Of a DNA stretch of 64,000 nucleotides, positions 7,599-17,034 are shown in pieces. The stretch is from NCBI RefSeq assembly GCF_000698595.1, contig NZ_JFHC01000031.1, positions 1 to 64,000 on the forward strand. Direction: 5' to 3'. A program made the translations under genes and the position numbers. Each line of letters begins with the position of its first letter. The stretch's first letter is position 1. Origin of the DNA: Caballeronia glathei (lineage in GTDB: Bacteria > Pseudomonadota > Gammaproteobacteria > Burkholderiales > Burkholderiaceae). Under the pieces are notes generated by a model. The model worked only from the letters and a program-made list of their open reading frames with translations, had not been told where the DNA came from and did no database searches.

Positions 7599-9530
7599 AT
7601 GAATGCCAACCCGAAGTTCCTGTCCGCCGATGCCGTCGTCGATGCGGCCGCCATCGCGCCGCTGCCGAATTCGCGCAAGGTCTACGTGACGGGCTCGCAG
7701 CCCGACATCCGCGTGCCGATGCGCGAGATCACCCAGTCCGACACGCCGGACAGCTTCGGTGGAGAAAAGAATCCGCCGGTCTACGTCTACGATACGTCGG
7801 GTCCGTACACCGATCCGGAAGCCAAGATCGACATCCGCTCGGGCCTGCCCGCCTTGCGCGCCCGCTGGATCGAGGCGCGCGGCGACACGGAAAGCCTAGC
7901 CGGCCTCTCGAGCGAATACGGCCGCGAGCGCGCCGCCGACCCCGCCACCGCCGAACTGCGCTTCCCGGACCTGCACCGCACGCCGCGCCGCGCGGCCGCG
8001 GGCAGAAACGTCTCGCAGATGCACTACGCGCGCCAGGGCATCGTCACGCCGGAGATGGAGTACATCGCGATTCGCGAAAACCAGCGCCGCGCCGAGTATC
8101 TCGAAAGCCTGAGGACGAGCGGCCCGAACGGCGAGAAGCTCGCAAAGATGATGGGCCGCCAGCATCCGGGGCAGGCGTTCGGCGCCGCCGCGTTCGGCGA
8201 GAATGCGCTCAAGGAGATCACGCCCGAGTTCGTGCGCGAGGAAGTGGCGCGCGGCCGCGCGATCATCCCCGCGAACATCAATCACCCGGAATCGGAGCCG
8301 ATGATCATCGGCCGCAACTTCCTCGTGAAGATCAACGCGAACATCGGCAATTCGGCGGTGACGTCGTCGATCGGCGAGGAAGTCGACAAGATGACCTGGG
8401 CGATCCGCTGGGGCGGCGACACGGTCATGGATCTCTCGACCGGCAAGCACATCCACGAGACGCGCGAGTGGATCATCCGCAACTCGCCGGTGCCGATCGG
8501 CACGGTGCCGATCTATCAGGCGCTGGAAAAGGTCAACGGCAAGGCCGAAGACCTCACGTGGGAGATCTTCCGCGACACGCTGATCGAGCAGGCGGAACAG
8601 GGCGTCGACTACTTCACGATCCACGCGGGCGTGCGCCTGCAGTACGTGCCGCTCACGGCCAACCGCATGACGGGCATCGTCTCGCGCGGCGGCTCGATCA
8701 TGGCGAAGTGGTGCCTCGCGCATCACAAGGAGAGCTTCCTCTACGAGCATTTCGAGGACATCTGCGAAATCATGAAGCAGTACGACGTCTCGTTCTCGCT
8801 CGGCGACGGCCTGCGTCCCGGCTCGATCTACGACGCCAACGACGAAGCGCAGCTCGGTGAACTCAAGACGCTCGGCGAGCTCACGCAGATCGCGTGGAAG
8901 CACGACGTGCAGGTGATGATCGAAGGCCCGGGCCACGTGCCGATGCAGCTCATCAAGGAGAACATGGACCTGCAGCTCGAATGGTGCGACGAGGCGCCCT
9001 TCTACACGCTCGGGCCGCTCACCACCGACATCGCGCCGGGCTACGACCACATCACCTCGGGCATTGGGGCTGCGATGATCGGCTGGTTCGGCACGGCGAT
9101 GCTCTGCTACGTGACGCCGAAGGAGCATCTGGGCCTGCCGAACAAGGACGACGTGAAGGTAGGCATCATCACGTACAAGCTCGCCGCGCACGCCGCCGAT
9201 CTGGCGAAGGGCCATCCGGGCGCGCAGGTGCGCGACAACGCGCTGTCGAAGGCGCGCTTCGAGTTCCGCTGGGAAGACCAGTTCAACCTCGGCCTCGACC
9301 CGGACAAGGCGCGCGAATTCCACGACGAAACGCTGCCGAAGGGTTCGGCGAAGGTCGCGCATTTCTGCTCGATGTGCGGCCCGCACTTCTGCTCGATGAA
9401 GATCACGCAGGACGTGCGCGACTACGCGGCCAAGCAGGGCGTAAGCGATAGCGAAGCGCTCGCGCAGGGCATGCAGACGAAGGCGATCGAGTTCGTGAAG
9501 AAAGGCGCCGAGATTTACCAGCGCACGTAA
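7599..9530 (+). CDS. thiC: Phosphomethylpyrimidine synthase ThiC
   Basis: A 643-residue radical-SAM enzyme that converts 5-aminoimidazole ribotide into hydroxymethylpyrimidine phosphate in thiamine biosynthesis. The C-terminal cluster motif CSMCGPHFCSMK (CxxCxxxxC) is intact, as are long conserved stretches such as VMIEGPGHVPMQLIKEN and TDIAPGYDHITSGIGAAMIG. It has the usual bacterial length, including an N-terminal ThiC-associated domain (YVTGSQPDIRVPMREI). The start follows CAGGAGAGACAGCAC. It is controlled by the TPP riboswitch upstream and ends at a terminator at 9591-9626; no other thi gene is adjacent. Confidence 0.98.
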   Translation: MNANPKFLSADAVVDAAAIAPLPNSRKVYVTGSQPDIRVPMREITQSDTPDSFGGEKNPPVYVYDTSGPYTDPEAKIDIRSGLPALRARWIEARGDTESLAGLSSEYGRERAADPATAELRFPDLHRTPRRAAAGRNVSQMHYARQGIVTPEMEYIAIRENQRRAEYLESLRTSGPNGEKLAKMMGRQHPGQAFGAAAFGENALKEITPEFVREEVARGRAIIPANINHPESEPMIIGRNFLVKINANIGNSAVTSSIGEEVDKMTWAIRWGGDTVMDLSTGKHIHETREWIIRNSPVPIGTVPIYQALEKVNGKAEDLTWEIFRDTLIEQAEQGVDYFTIHAGVRLQYVPLTANRMTGIVSRGGSIMAKWCLAHHKESFLYEHFEDICEIMKQYDVSFSLGDGLRPGSIYDANDEAQLGELKTLGELTQIAWKHDVQVMIEGPGHVPMQLIKENMDLQLEWCDEAPFYTLGPLTTDIAPGYDHITSGIGAAMIGWFGTAMLCYVTPKEHLGLPNKDDVKVGIITYKLAAHAADLAKGHPGAQVRDNALSKARFEFRWEDQFNLGLDPDKAREFHDETLPKGSAKVAHFCSMCGPHFCSMKITQDVRDYAAKQGVSDSEALAQGMQTKAIEFVKKGAEIYQRT

Positions 9531-9590
9531 GCGCATCCTCCTGCGGCTGGCGCGGCGCCCTCGCGCGCCGCTGCCTGTCTGAAGGAAACC

Positions 9591-9626
9591 ACGGCCTGTC
9601 GCGCCTCGCGCCCGACAGGCCGTTTT
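9591..9626 (+). terminator. Rho-independent terminator after thiC
   Basis: Perfect 11-base arms ACGGCCTGTCG (9591-9601) and CGACAGGCCGT (9613-9623) followed by TTT(C). It lies about 60 bases past the thiC stop. Confidence 0.85.
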
Positions 9627-9824
9627 CATTCGGCGCGACGACCTTTCACGGACATTCGCCGCACGAATCAGGCATCGTTCGTGCTCCACTCAGGATGAAC
9701 CGGCAAAAAACTTCCGTCGCGGCAAGCTTCCGACAAGAACCATGACATGTGGCCCGGCCCCCGATGGAGACACGAAGCCGCTTCGGCCGAGGCCGTATCT
9801 TCTTCATCACTTCGGAGAGTCGAA

Positions 9825-10037
9825 ATGAAAACAATCAAGGAGATTGGGGTTGCTGCTCTCGTCGTTGCGCTGATTGGCGGACTGAGCGCCTGTGACAGCA
9901 TGACCACCCGTCAGCGCGACACCGCGATCGGCGCGGGCGTCGGCGGCGCGGCGGGTGCCGCGATCGGCGGCAATGCGCTGTCGACGCTCGGCGGCGCGGC
10001 GGTCGGCGGTGTCATCGGCAATCAGGTCGGCAAGTAG
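9825..10037 (+). CDS. Small glycine-zipper lipoprotein (OsmB-like)
   Basis: A 70-residue protein with a lipoprotein signal (ALIGGLSAC, Cys about 23) followed by a Gly/Ala zipper: GAGVGGAAGAAIGGNAL and GGAAVGGVIGNQVGK. This is the glycine-zipper 2TM / OsmB-type pattern of small outer-membrane lipoproteins. The start was placed at the ATG after CGGAGAGTCGAA rather than at earlier in-frame codons, since the signal peptide begins here. Function unknown, likely envelope stress or structure. Monocistronic by position. Confidence 0.8.
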   Translation: MKTIKEIGVAALVVALIGGLSACDSMTTRQRDTAIGAGVGGAAGAAIGGNALSTLGGAAVGGVIGNQVGK

Positions 10038-10306
10038 TCCGGGCTGAGTGCGTGTCCGATGCTCGCTTTGCGCGAGCACGCCGCGGCAAGCGTCCGGAAG
10101 CACGACGCTGGATGATAATGAGCGTGACGAAGAGAAGCGCCCGCGGCCTTTGAAATGGATCGAAAGAAATACGCCGAAACAACGCGTCCCGCTGTTGCTG
10201 CGCCCAGGCAACCGATGATGCGCTAAGCTCCCCTCGCCGACCCGTTCGATGCAACGCACGAACACCGCAACATTTCCACGGCAATAAGCAAGCAAGGAGC
10301 GGCATC

Positions 10307-10735
10307 ATGAACCCGAAGCTCACATTGACGGCTCTCGTGAGCGCACTGGGACTCGCCGGGTGCTATTACCCGTACGGTTACTATCCGGCCTATCCCGCCT
10401 ATCCGGTGGTCGGGGGCGCCTACACGCAGCAGGAAGTGCCTGTCGGCACGCAAGGCTCCGACTCCGTGCCGCCACCGCCTTCGTCATACACGACGCAGCA
10501 GTACGCGGCGGCGGCGCCCCCTGTCGCGTATGCGGCGTATCCGGCCTACTATCCCCCCTACCCGGCTTACCCTGCCTATGCGCCCTATCCGGCGTATTAC
10601 GGCTATGGGTATCCGTCGATTTCATTCGGCTTCGGCTACTGGAGCGGCGGCGGACGCGGCTGCTGCTGGGGCGGCGGGCACGGCAACTGGCACGGCGGCG
10701 GCGGTGGCGGACACGGCGGCGGACACGGCCACTGA
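10307..10735 (+). CDS. Low-complexity Tyr/Pro/Ala- and Gly/His-rich putative lipoprotein
   Basis: 142 residues. A short signal with lipobox LAGC (Cys 19) leads into repeated YPAYP-type units (YYPAYPAYPVV, YPAYYPPYPAYPAYAPYP), a Ser/Thr/Gln patch and a C-terminus of Gly/His (HGGGGGGHGGGHGH). The His-rich end could bind metal, but that is inference only. The start is backed by GCAAGGAGCGGCATC. No family recognised; the composition limits homology detection. A small protein with similar lipoprotein signal lies upstream. Confidence 0.65.
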   Translation: MNPKLTLTALVSALGLAGCYYPYGYYPAYPAYPVVGGAYTQQEVPVGTQGSDSVPPPPSSYTTQQYAAAAPPVAYAAYPAYYPPYPAYPAYAPYPAYYGYGYPSISFGFGYWSGGGRGCCWGGGHGNWHGGGGGGHGGGHGH

Positions 10736-11013
10736 CGCGCAAAAGATACGCGCAGCTACGCGCAAGACATCCCGACAAATTCGTTTCGGCAACGTTTCAT
10801 CCGCCGGCCCGATGTTTCACCGATGTAACGTTTTCCGCGCCCTGTCGCGGCTGCTGCCGCTGGTGCGTAATGTGCGTTCGCGCGCTTTCCTTATCCGACA
10901 AGGCTCTGGCGAAAACCGCCACGCTGCGGGCACGCTTCTCGCTCTGCATTTCCCCTATTTGCCGCTTCCGCGCCGGCATCCGCCCGTCGCAAGCGGCTCC
11001 CAGGGGATTCGAC

Positions 11014-11133
11014 ATGATGGCCTTCGCGTTCTTCCTGTTGTGGATCATCGCTTCGCTCGGCTTGCTGACCGTCTGGGTTTTCCGCCAGACACCGGCAGTC
11101 GAGCACGAACGAGCCGAGGCGATCGAAAGCTGA
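11014..11133 (+). CDS. 39-residue single-pass membrane peptide
   Basis: MMAFAFFLLWIIASLGLLTV forms one clear transmembrane helix, followed by a short charged tail ending EHERAEAIES. The ATG at 11014 is preceded by CAGGGGATTCGAC, a workable ribosome-binding site. Small size makes the call tentative; no family recognised. Confidence 0.45.
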   Translation: MMAFAFFLLWIIASLGLLTVWVFRQTPAVEHERAEAIES

Positions 11134-11224
11134 CCGGACGCTCGATGAAAGAACGCTGCAAGGACCGTGCAGGGAGGCCTGGACAGGCCGCCTGCGCGTT
11201 TGGCATTTGTTTGGCATTCCGGAC

Positions 11225-11252
11225 TTGACGGGGGCAATCGGCGCTCTATTCT
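11225..11252 (+). promoter_or_regulatory. Candidate sigma-70 promoter for the lactate permease gene
   Basis: TTGACG (11225-11230) and TATTCT (11247-11252) separated by 16 bases, about 130 bases upstream of the permease start. Good match to consensus but untested. Confidence 0.4.
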
Positions 11253-11380
11253 TAGTCGATGCGCGTTATGCGGCCGCTTAAGCCGCCGGCGGCCGTCCGC
11301 TGAAAACATCGTCCTCCGCGCGCAGTTGCCGGCGCCCCGACGCCGGGGCTCGACAACTCGCACGCAAGAAAGGAGACCCG

Positions 11381-12979
11381 ATGTTCCATCAGTTGCTGAC
11401 ACCCATCGCCGACTCGCTTCCGCTGTCGTTCATCGTCGCCGCGCTGCCGATCATCGTCGTGCTCGCGCTGCTCGGCTGGGCCCGGCGGCCGGCGTGGCAG
11501 GCCTCGCTCGCGGGGCTCGCGGTGGGACTCGTCGTCGCGGTGGCGGGCTGGCATTTCCCGCTCTCGCTCGCCGTCGATTCGGTGGCCGCGGGCGCGGTGT
11601 TCGCGCTGTGGCCCGTGATGTGGATCGTGTTCGCCGCGATCCTGCTCTACAACATCGCGCAGCGCTCGGGCCGCTTCGAGGCGTTCCGGCTCTGGATGAT
11701 CGAAAACCTGCCGAACGACCGGCGCATCGTGCTCGTCGTGATCGGCTTCTCGTTCGGCGCGCTGCTGGAGGGCATCTCCGGTTTCGGCACGCCGATCGCG
11801 ATCACGAGTTCGCTGCTGATCCTGCTCGGCTTCCCGACGCTCGAAGCGCTCACCTTCACGCTCATCTTCAACACGGCGCCGGTCGCGTTCGGCGCGCTCG
11901 GCGTGCCGATCACCGTGCTCGGCGCGGTCACGCACCTGCCCACCGATGCCCTCGCCAAGATGGTCGGCCGTCAGTTGCCGTTCTTCGCCTTTCTCTTGCC
12001 GTTCTACGTGCTTGCCGTCTACGCGGGCGTGCGCAACATGCTGCGGATCTGGCCGGTGCTGCTCGTCTCGGGCGGCACGTTCGCGCTCACGCAGTTCGTC
12101 ACGTCGAACTACATCAGCTACTCGCTGACCGACGTGCTCTCTTCGCTCGTGTCGCTGATCCTGACGATCGGCTTCCTGCGCATCTGGAGGCCCGCGCCCG
12201 ACGAGCGCTTCGCCGTCAACGTCGACCGCGCGGGGAACACGGGCGGCGCGATCTCGGGCTCGCAGGGATGGCTGCCGTGGATCGTGGTGGCCGCGGTCGT
12301 GATCGTGTGGACGGTGCTCAAGGTCTTCATGATCGGGGACATGAAGATCGCGTGGCCGGGCCTCGACCACGCCGTGTTCATCACGCTCTACAACACGCCG
12401 TACAGCGCGATCTGGGACTTCCAGCCGCTCGCGACCGGCACCGCCATTCTCGTGGCCGCGATCATCACGTCGCTCTGCGTGCGCCTGCCGGCGGGTGAAT
12501 TCGGCGCGGCGGTCGTCGATACGTGGGTGCAGACGCGCATCGCCATCCTGACCGTGGCGACCATCGTCGGGCTCGCCTACCTGATGAACTACTCGGGGAT
12601 GAACTACACGCTCGGGCTCGGCGTCGCATCGGTCGGCGCGCTCTTTCCGCTCGTCTCCGCGTTCCTCGGCTGGGTGGCCGTGTTCCTGTCGGGCAGCGAT
12701 ACGTCGGGCAACGCGCTCTTCGGCAACCTGCAGGTGGTGGCCGCACGGCAACTGAACCTGCACCCGGTGCTGATGGCCGCGACGAACTCGTCGGGCGGCG
12801 TGATGGGCAAGATGATCTCGCCGCAGAACATTTCGACGGGCGTCGCGACAACCGATCTCAAGGGCAAGGAAGGCGTCGTGTTCGCGCGCACCTTCAAGCA
12901 TTCGATCCTGCTGACGGTGCTGCTCGGCGTGCTCGTGTGGCTCCAGCAGAATATGCTGGCGTGGATGATTCCGCATTGA
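11381..12979 (+). CDS. lctP: L-lactate permease family protein
   Basis: A 532-residue polytopic inner-membrane protein of the LctP family (lactate/glycolate:H+ symporters). It has about 12-14 hydrophobic helices and the family signatures GALLEGISGFGTPIAITSSL, FNTAPVAFGALGVPI and, near the C-terminus, SGSDTSGNALFGNLQ and GGVMGKMISPQNI. The start is the ATG after AAGAAAGGAGACCCG. No lactate dehydrogenase or regulator gene is adjacent, so the substrate is given only at family level. Confidence 0.95.
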   Translation: MFHQLLTPIADSLPLSFIVAALPIIVVLALLGWARRPAWQASLAGLAVGLVVAVAGWHFPLSLAVDSVAAGAVFALWPVMWIVFAAILLYNIAQRSGRFEAFRLWMIENLPNDRRIVLVVIGFSFGALLEGISGFGTPIAITSSLLILLGFPTLEALTFTLIFNTAPVAFGALGVPITVLGAVTHLPTDALAKMVGRQLPFFAFLLPFYVLAVYAGVRNMLRIWPVLLVSGGTFALTQFVTSNYISYSLTDVLSSLVSLILTIGFLRIWRPAPDERFAVNVDRAGNTGGAISGSQGWLPWIVVAAVVIVWTVLKVFMIGDMKIAWPGLDHAVFITLYNTPYSAIWDFQPLATGTAILVAAIITSLCVRLPAGEFGAAVVDTWVQTRIAILTVATIVGLAYLMNYSGMNYTLGLGVASVGALFPLVSAFLGWVAVFLSGSDTSGNALFGNLQVVAARQLNLHPVLMAATNSSGGVMGKMISPQNISTGVATTDLKGKEGVVFARTFKHSILLTVLLGVLVWLQQNMLAWMIPH

Positions 12980-13360
12980 GCGTGAACGGGCGGGGGCGTT
13001 GCCTGCGCGTGATGCGAGCGCGTTCTCGCATGTGCGCGCTGATCCGGCATTGAGCGCAATGAAGGCGCAGCTGTTGCCTGCGCGTGCCGCGCGACGAGCT
13101 TGCGCGTGAGCCGGGCGCGGCTGATTGCGCATCGAGCGGGGCGATCCCGCCGCGGGGCTTTGCGTGCGCGCGCGGTGTGACGAGATTGCGGATGAGGCGC
13201 GCCCGCGAGAGCGCCGTCGCGCATGCCGGACGGTGCCGCACCGCAGCATCGCCCGAAAACCTCCCGAACCTTGCGGTCTCTTTCAGGCGCCCTGCAGCAC
13301 GCGCGACGCCGGTGATAAGATTCGCGAACCTTTCGCCAGCGGACGTCGTTCGCGTTCACC
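12980..13360. other. Gap after the permease gene with degenerate direct repeats
   Basis: 381 bases without a supported gene. Three related segments begin at 12967 (GATTCCGCATTGAGCG, overlapping the permease stop), 13041 (GATCCGGCATTGAGCG) and 13123 (GATTGCGCATCGAGCG), about 74 and 82 bases apart. The first two also share TTGCCTGCGCGTG downstream. This looks like decayed tandem duplication of the permease 3' end. The right end should hold the promoter of the EamA gene. Confidence 0.45.
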
Positions 13361-14302
13361 ATGTCTCCCGCCAATCTCATCCAGTTGCTCGTGCTCGCCG
13401 CGCTGTGGGGCGCGTCGTTTCTCTTCATTCGCGTGGGCGTCGGCGAGTTCGGCGTCGCGCCGCTGATGGCCTTGCGCGTCGGCATCGGCGCGATCTTCCT
13501 GGTGGCGATGCTGCTTGCGCGGCGGCCGCTGCGCGAGTCGGCTGCCACGCTGCGCGAGCGGGCGGTGCCGCTTTTCATCGTCGGCATCCTGAACTCGGCG
13601 GCGCCGTTCTGCCTGTTTGCGTACGCCGAGCTGACGCTGTCGGCGGGCGTCACCTCCGTCATCAACGCGACGACGCCGCTCTGGGGCGCGCTCGTCGCGT
13701 TCCTCTGGCTCAGGGACCGGCTGACGACGCTGCGCACCATCGGCATGGCGATCGGCTTCGCGGGCGTGCTGATCCTCGTGTGGAACCAGATCGCGACGCC
13801 GCATGCGGGCAGCTCGGCGGCGAGCGTCCCCGCGCAGGGCGTGCTGGCCGCGGCCGCGGCGCTGGCGGCATCGGCGCTGTATGGCGTCGCGGGCAACTAC
13901 ACGAAGAAGTATCTGACGGGCGTCGATGCGCTGACGACCGCCACCGGCAGCATGCTCGGCGCGACCATCATGCTCGCGCCGATCGCGTTCGCGACGTGGC
14001 CGGCCGCGCCCGTGTCCGCGACGGCCTGGGAAGCGGTGCTCGCGCTCGGCGTGGCCTGCACGGGCATCGCGTACTTCGTGTACTTCCATCTCGTCGCGGT
14101 GGCGGGTCCCGCGCGAGCGATGACCGTCACGTTCGTGATCCCGATCTTCGGCATTCTGTGGGGCGCGGTGTTTCTCGGCGAGCAGGTGTCGCTCGTGATG
14201 CTCGAAGGATGCGCGGTCGTGCTGGTCGGCACGGCGCTTGCGACGGGCGTGATCAGCCGGGTGCCGGGGTGGCGGCGGCGGGAAGCGGCGCGCTGCGAGT
14301 GA
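13361..14302 (+). CDS. EamA/DMT-family transporter
   Basis: A 313-residue ten-helix membrane protein. It opens with LIQLLVLAALWGASFLFIRVG, the classic EamA start, and has FCLFAYAELTLSAGVTSVIN in the first repeat and VTFVIPIFGILWGAVFLGEQ near the end of the second. Likely an inner-membrane metabolite exporter; substrate unknown. It is not closely similar in sequence to the other EamA protein at 6064-7017. A terminator follows directly. Confidence 0.92.
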   Translation: MSPANLIQLLVLAALWGASFLFIRVGVGEFGVAPLMALRVGIGAIFLVAMLLARRPLRESAATLRERAVPLFIVGILNSAAPFCLFAYAELTLSAGVTSVINATTPLWGALVAFLWLRDRLTTLRTIGMAIGFAGVLILVWNQIATPHAGSSAASVPAQGVLAAAAALAASALYGVAGNYTKKYLTGVDALTTATGSMLGATIMLAPIAFATWPAAPVSATAWEAVLALGVACTGIAYFVYFHLVAVAGPARAMTVTFVIPIFGILWGAVFLGEQVSLVMLEGCAVVLVGTALATGVISRVPGWRRREAARCE

Positions 14303-14322
14303 GCGCGCGCACAGGTTGATCG

Positions 14323-14351
14323 GGGGCGGCTTTGGCCGCCCCTTGTTTTTT
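14323..14351 (+). terminator. Rho-independent terminator after the EamA gene
   Basis: GGGGCGGC, loop TTTGG, CCGCCCC, then a short TTG and six T residues. Located 20 bases past the stop. Confidence 0.85.
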
Positions 14352-14541
14352 CAGCGACGGACTCGCGGCCCGGGATGCGCGGGTTTGTCCTTCGCTTTGC
14401 GTGCCTGAGCGCGGCTTCCTTCGCCGCCGCCCGGCCCGGATTCGCGCGCGCCGATCCGCTTCACTGCACCTTCATTTCGCCTTCATTCGATGCGCACGCC
14501 GGCGAGGCGCGATCGGCCCCGGCGCCTGCGGCGCAACCGCC

Positions 14542-14952
14542 CTACTCCCCCTTGACCCTCCCCCGCCCCGCCTTGATCGCTCCGCGCTTCACCTTGCTCT
14601 CGACGCGCCGCACCTGCGACGCCCTCGTCGGCTTCGTCGCGACCCGCGCGCGCCGCGTCACGCTCACGCTGCGGATCATCTCGTCGAGCCGGGCCAGCGC
14701 CGCCGCGCGGTTCATGTCCTGCGTGCGATGCTCCTGCGCCTTGATCACGATCACGCCGTCGCGCGTCACGCGGCTGTCGGAGAGCGTGAGCAGGCGCAGC
14801 TTGATCGCCTCGGGCAGCGACGACGCGCGGATGTCGAAGCGCAGATGGATCGCGCTCGACACCTTGTTGACGTTCTGCCCGCCCGCGCCCTGCGCGCGCA
14901 CGGCGGTGAGCTCGACTTCGCTCGGCAGGACCTCGAATGCGTGGGTGGTCAT
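14542..14952 (-). CDS. arfB: Alternative ribosome-rescue factor ArfB (peptidyl-tRNA hydrolase YaeJ)
   Basis: A 136-residue RF-1-domain protein. The catalytic GGQ is at 24-26 in AQGAGGQNVNKVSSA, and the C-terminal tail is strongly basic (KVKRGAIKAGRGRVKGE), as needed to sit in the mRNA channel of a stalled ribosome. Length fits ArfB, not RF1/RF2. It releases the nascent chain on non-stop ribosomes. It lies downstream of recD on the same strand with a 3-base gap, so it is probably the last gene of the recCBD transcript. Confidence 0.93.
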   Translation of the reverse strand: MTTHAFEVLPSEVELTAVRAQGAGGQNVNKVSSAIHLRFDIRASSLPEAIKLRLLTLSDSRVTRDGVIVIKAQEHRTQDMNRAAALARLDEMIRSVSVTRRARVATKPTRASQVRRVESKVKRGAIKAGRGRVKGE

Positions 14953-14955
14953 GGG

Positions 14956-17034
14956 TCAGTGCTCCGCCAGGCTCGCGATGCGCGCGATACGTTCGATGCG
15001 CGCCGCCAGCCCCGAATCGCGGCGCGTGGGCGTCGCGACCGCCTGCGCGAGGATCGCGGGCGAGCCGATCACCTCGATGCGCTTCTTCGCGCGCGTGATC
15101 GCCGTATAGACGAGTTCGCGCGAGAGCACGCGATTGAACGCCGCCGGCAGCACGAGCGCCGCGTGATCGAACTCCGAGCCCTGCGACTTGTGGACGGTCA
15201 GCGCGAACGCGGTGTCGTGCGGCGGGAGCGCGGCCGGCGACACGTAGCGCAGCGACGCGTCGGCCATCCGGAAACAGACGCGCAGCGCGCCGTCGGCGGC
15301 GGGCAGCGCGATGCCGATGTCGCCGTTGAAAAGGCCGAGCGCATAGTCGTTGCGCGTCACGATCACCGGCCGCCCCGCGAACCATTGCGCGCCGAGCGCA
15401 TGCGTGACGCGCGCGCGCTCGCGCACTTTCGCCGCCACCCGCGCGTTGATTTCGTCGACACCGCGCGCGCCTTTCTTCGTCGCGCAGAGCACGCGAAAGC
15501 GATTCAGCGCGTCGAACAATTGCGACGGGTCCGCCTGCGCGTCGAGCGTCGAGGCGAGCGCCTCGGCATAGGGTGCGAAACCCGCGGACAGGCGCGCGAG
15601 CGTGCGTTCGGAGAGGGCAGGCGCGGTGTCGTCGACGAGCACGGCCGCGCGTTCGGACGCCGCGCCGCGATCGGCTTCAAGCGCATCGAGCGCCGCTTGC
15701 GGCGAACCGCGCCGGATCGCGAGCGACAGCCTGCCGATATCCGAATCGAGCCCGAACCGGTAATTGCGCTCGAGCCACACGACGCAATCGGTCAGCGGAT
15801 TTCCCGCCGGCTGGCCGTCGGGCACAGGAACGGGAACAGGATGCCACGGCTCGGGGATCGCTTCATGCAGTTGCGCGTAACCTTCGCTGTCGGCATCCGG
15901 CAGATAGGCGACTTCGTCATCGGGTGGCGCGAACGTACCGGACATGTCGGCGGGCTCGGCCGCTTCGTCCGGCAACGAGGCCATCAGGCGCGCGGGAGCG
16001 ATCGACAGGGCCGCCGCGATGCGCGCCGCGCCCGCTTCGCTGAACACGGGCCGCGCGCTCAGCTCCGCGAACACCGCCCCGGCTTCGACCGCCGCCAGTT
16101 GATCCTTGTCGCCGAGCATCACGAGCCGCGCCTCGGGCGACACCGCCTCGAGCAGATGCGCGGCAAGCGCGACGTCGATCATCGACGCCTCGTCGACCAC
16201 GATCACGTCATACGGCAGCGGATTGTCGCGATGATGGCGAAAGCGCCCGTTCGCCTGCGTGCCGAGCAGCCGCTGCAGCGTGAACGATGTGCGCGGCAGC
16301 CGCTCGGCCAGTTCGCGCGGTAAGCGGTCGGCGCGCTCGATCAACGCTTCCTGCAAGCGCTGCGCGGCCTTGCCGGTGGGCGCGGCGAGCGCGATGCGCA
16401 GGCTCGGGGCTTCGTCGAGCAGACAGGCAAGCACGCCGACGACGGTCGTCGTCTTCCCCGTGCCCGGTCCGCCGCTCACGATCGTGAGGCGCCCGGAAAG
16501 CGCAACGAGTGCCGCGACGCGCTGCCAGTCGATGTCGTCGTCTTGCGGTGCGCCGAAGTAGCGCGCGATGCGCTTCGCCGCGGTCGCGGGGTCCGGAGCG
16601 TCCCGTGCATCCGGTGCCTTCGCCGTCGCACCGTCCGCGCCCGAGCGCGCGACGAGCGCCTGCGCGAGCCGCCGCTCGTACTCGTAATAGCGCGCGAGAT
16701 AGACGCGCCCGCCTTCGTCGATCACGAGCGGCAGCAGGTCCGCCCCCGCGCTTTCGCCATCGCAGGCGAGGCCGCTCGCGAAGAGCGCGGCGCGCACCGC
16801 CGCCGCGCTTTCCCCGTAACGCCCGGCGAGCGCCGCTAGCGACACGCAGACGTGCCCCTGCGCCGTCGCGCGGCTGACGGCGAATGCGGCGCGCTCGGCC
16901 CATCGCACGTTGCGGGCATCGGCGCGCAGGCGCCGCCCGAGCGCGCCGATCCTGCGCGCGAAGCCTTCGGCGAGCGCGACGCCGTCGTCGGCGGGCATGG
17001 CGGCAATGGCGGGATTCGCGTCGGGCGTGCTCAT
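14956..17034 (-). CDS. recD: Exodeoxyribonuclease V subunit alpha RecD
   Basis: A 692-residue SF1B 5'-3' helicase subunit of RecBCD. The Walker A motif GGPGTGKTTTVV is near residue 187, followed by DEASMIDV (Walker B, DEAS), and a C-terminal VHKSQGSEFDHAALVLP and ELVYTAITRAKKRIE (motifs V and VI). It is somewhat longer than the E. coli protein; an acidic, Pro-rich stretch around 365-400 may be an insertion. It overlaps recB by four bases (ATGA), indicating translational coupling. Confidence 0.95.
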   Translation of the reverse strand: MSTPDANPAIAAMPADDGVALAEGFARRIGALGRRLRADARNVRWAERAAFAVSRATAQGHVCVSLAALAGRYGESAAAVRAALFASGLACDGESAGADLLPLVIDEGGRVYLARYYEYERRLAQALVARSGADGATAKAPDARDAPDPATAAKRIARYFGAPQDDDIDWQRVAALVALSGRLTIVSGGPGTGKTTTVVGVLACLLDEAPSLRIALAAPTGKAAQRLQEALIERADRLPRELAERLPRTSFTLQRLLGTQANGRFRHHRDNPLPYDVIVVDEASMIDVALAAHLLEAVSPEARLVMLGDKDQLAAVEAGAVFAELSARPVFSEAGAARIAAALSIAPARLMASLPDEAAEPADMSGTFAPPDDEVAYLPDADSEGYAQLHEAIPEPWHPVPVPVPDGQPAGNPLTDCVVWLERNYRFGLDSDIGRLSLAIRRGSPQAALDALEADRGAASERAAVLVDDTAPALSERTLARLSAGFAPYAEALASTLDAQADPSQLFDALNRFRVLCATKKGARGVDEINARVAAKVRERARVTHALGAQWFAGRPVIVTRNDYALGLFNGDIGIALPAADGALRVCFRMADASLRYVSPAALPPHDTAFALTVHKSQGSEFDHAALVLPAAFNRVLSRELVYTAITRAKKRIEVIGSPAILAQAVATPTRRDSGLAARIERIARIASLAEH

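Noticed and set aside
7896..9689. 597-codon minus-strand frame over thiC
   Set aside because: thiC is certain on the plus strand; the antisense frame lacks family features and has no ribosome-binding site.
11252..13249. 665-codon minus-strand frame over the lactate permease
   Set aside because: Shadow frame with highly charged low-complexity composition; the permease is clear.
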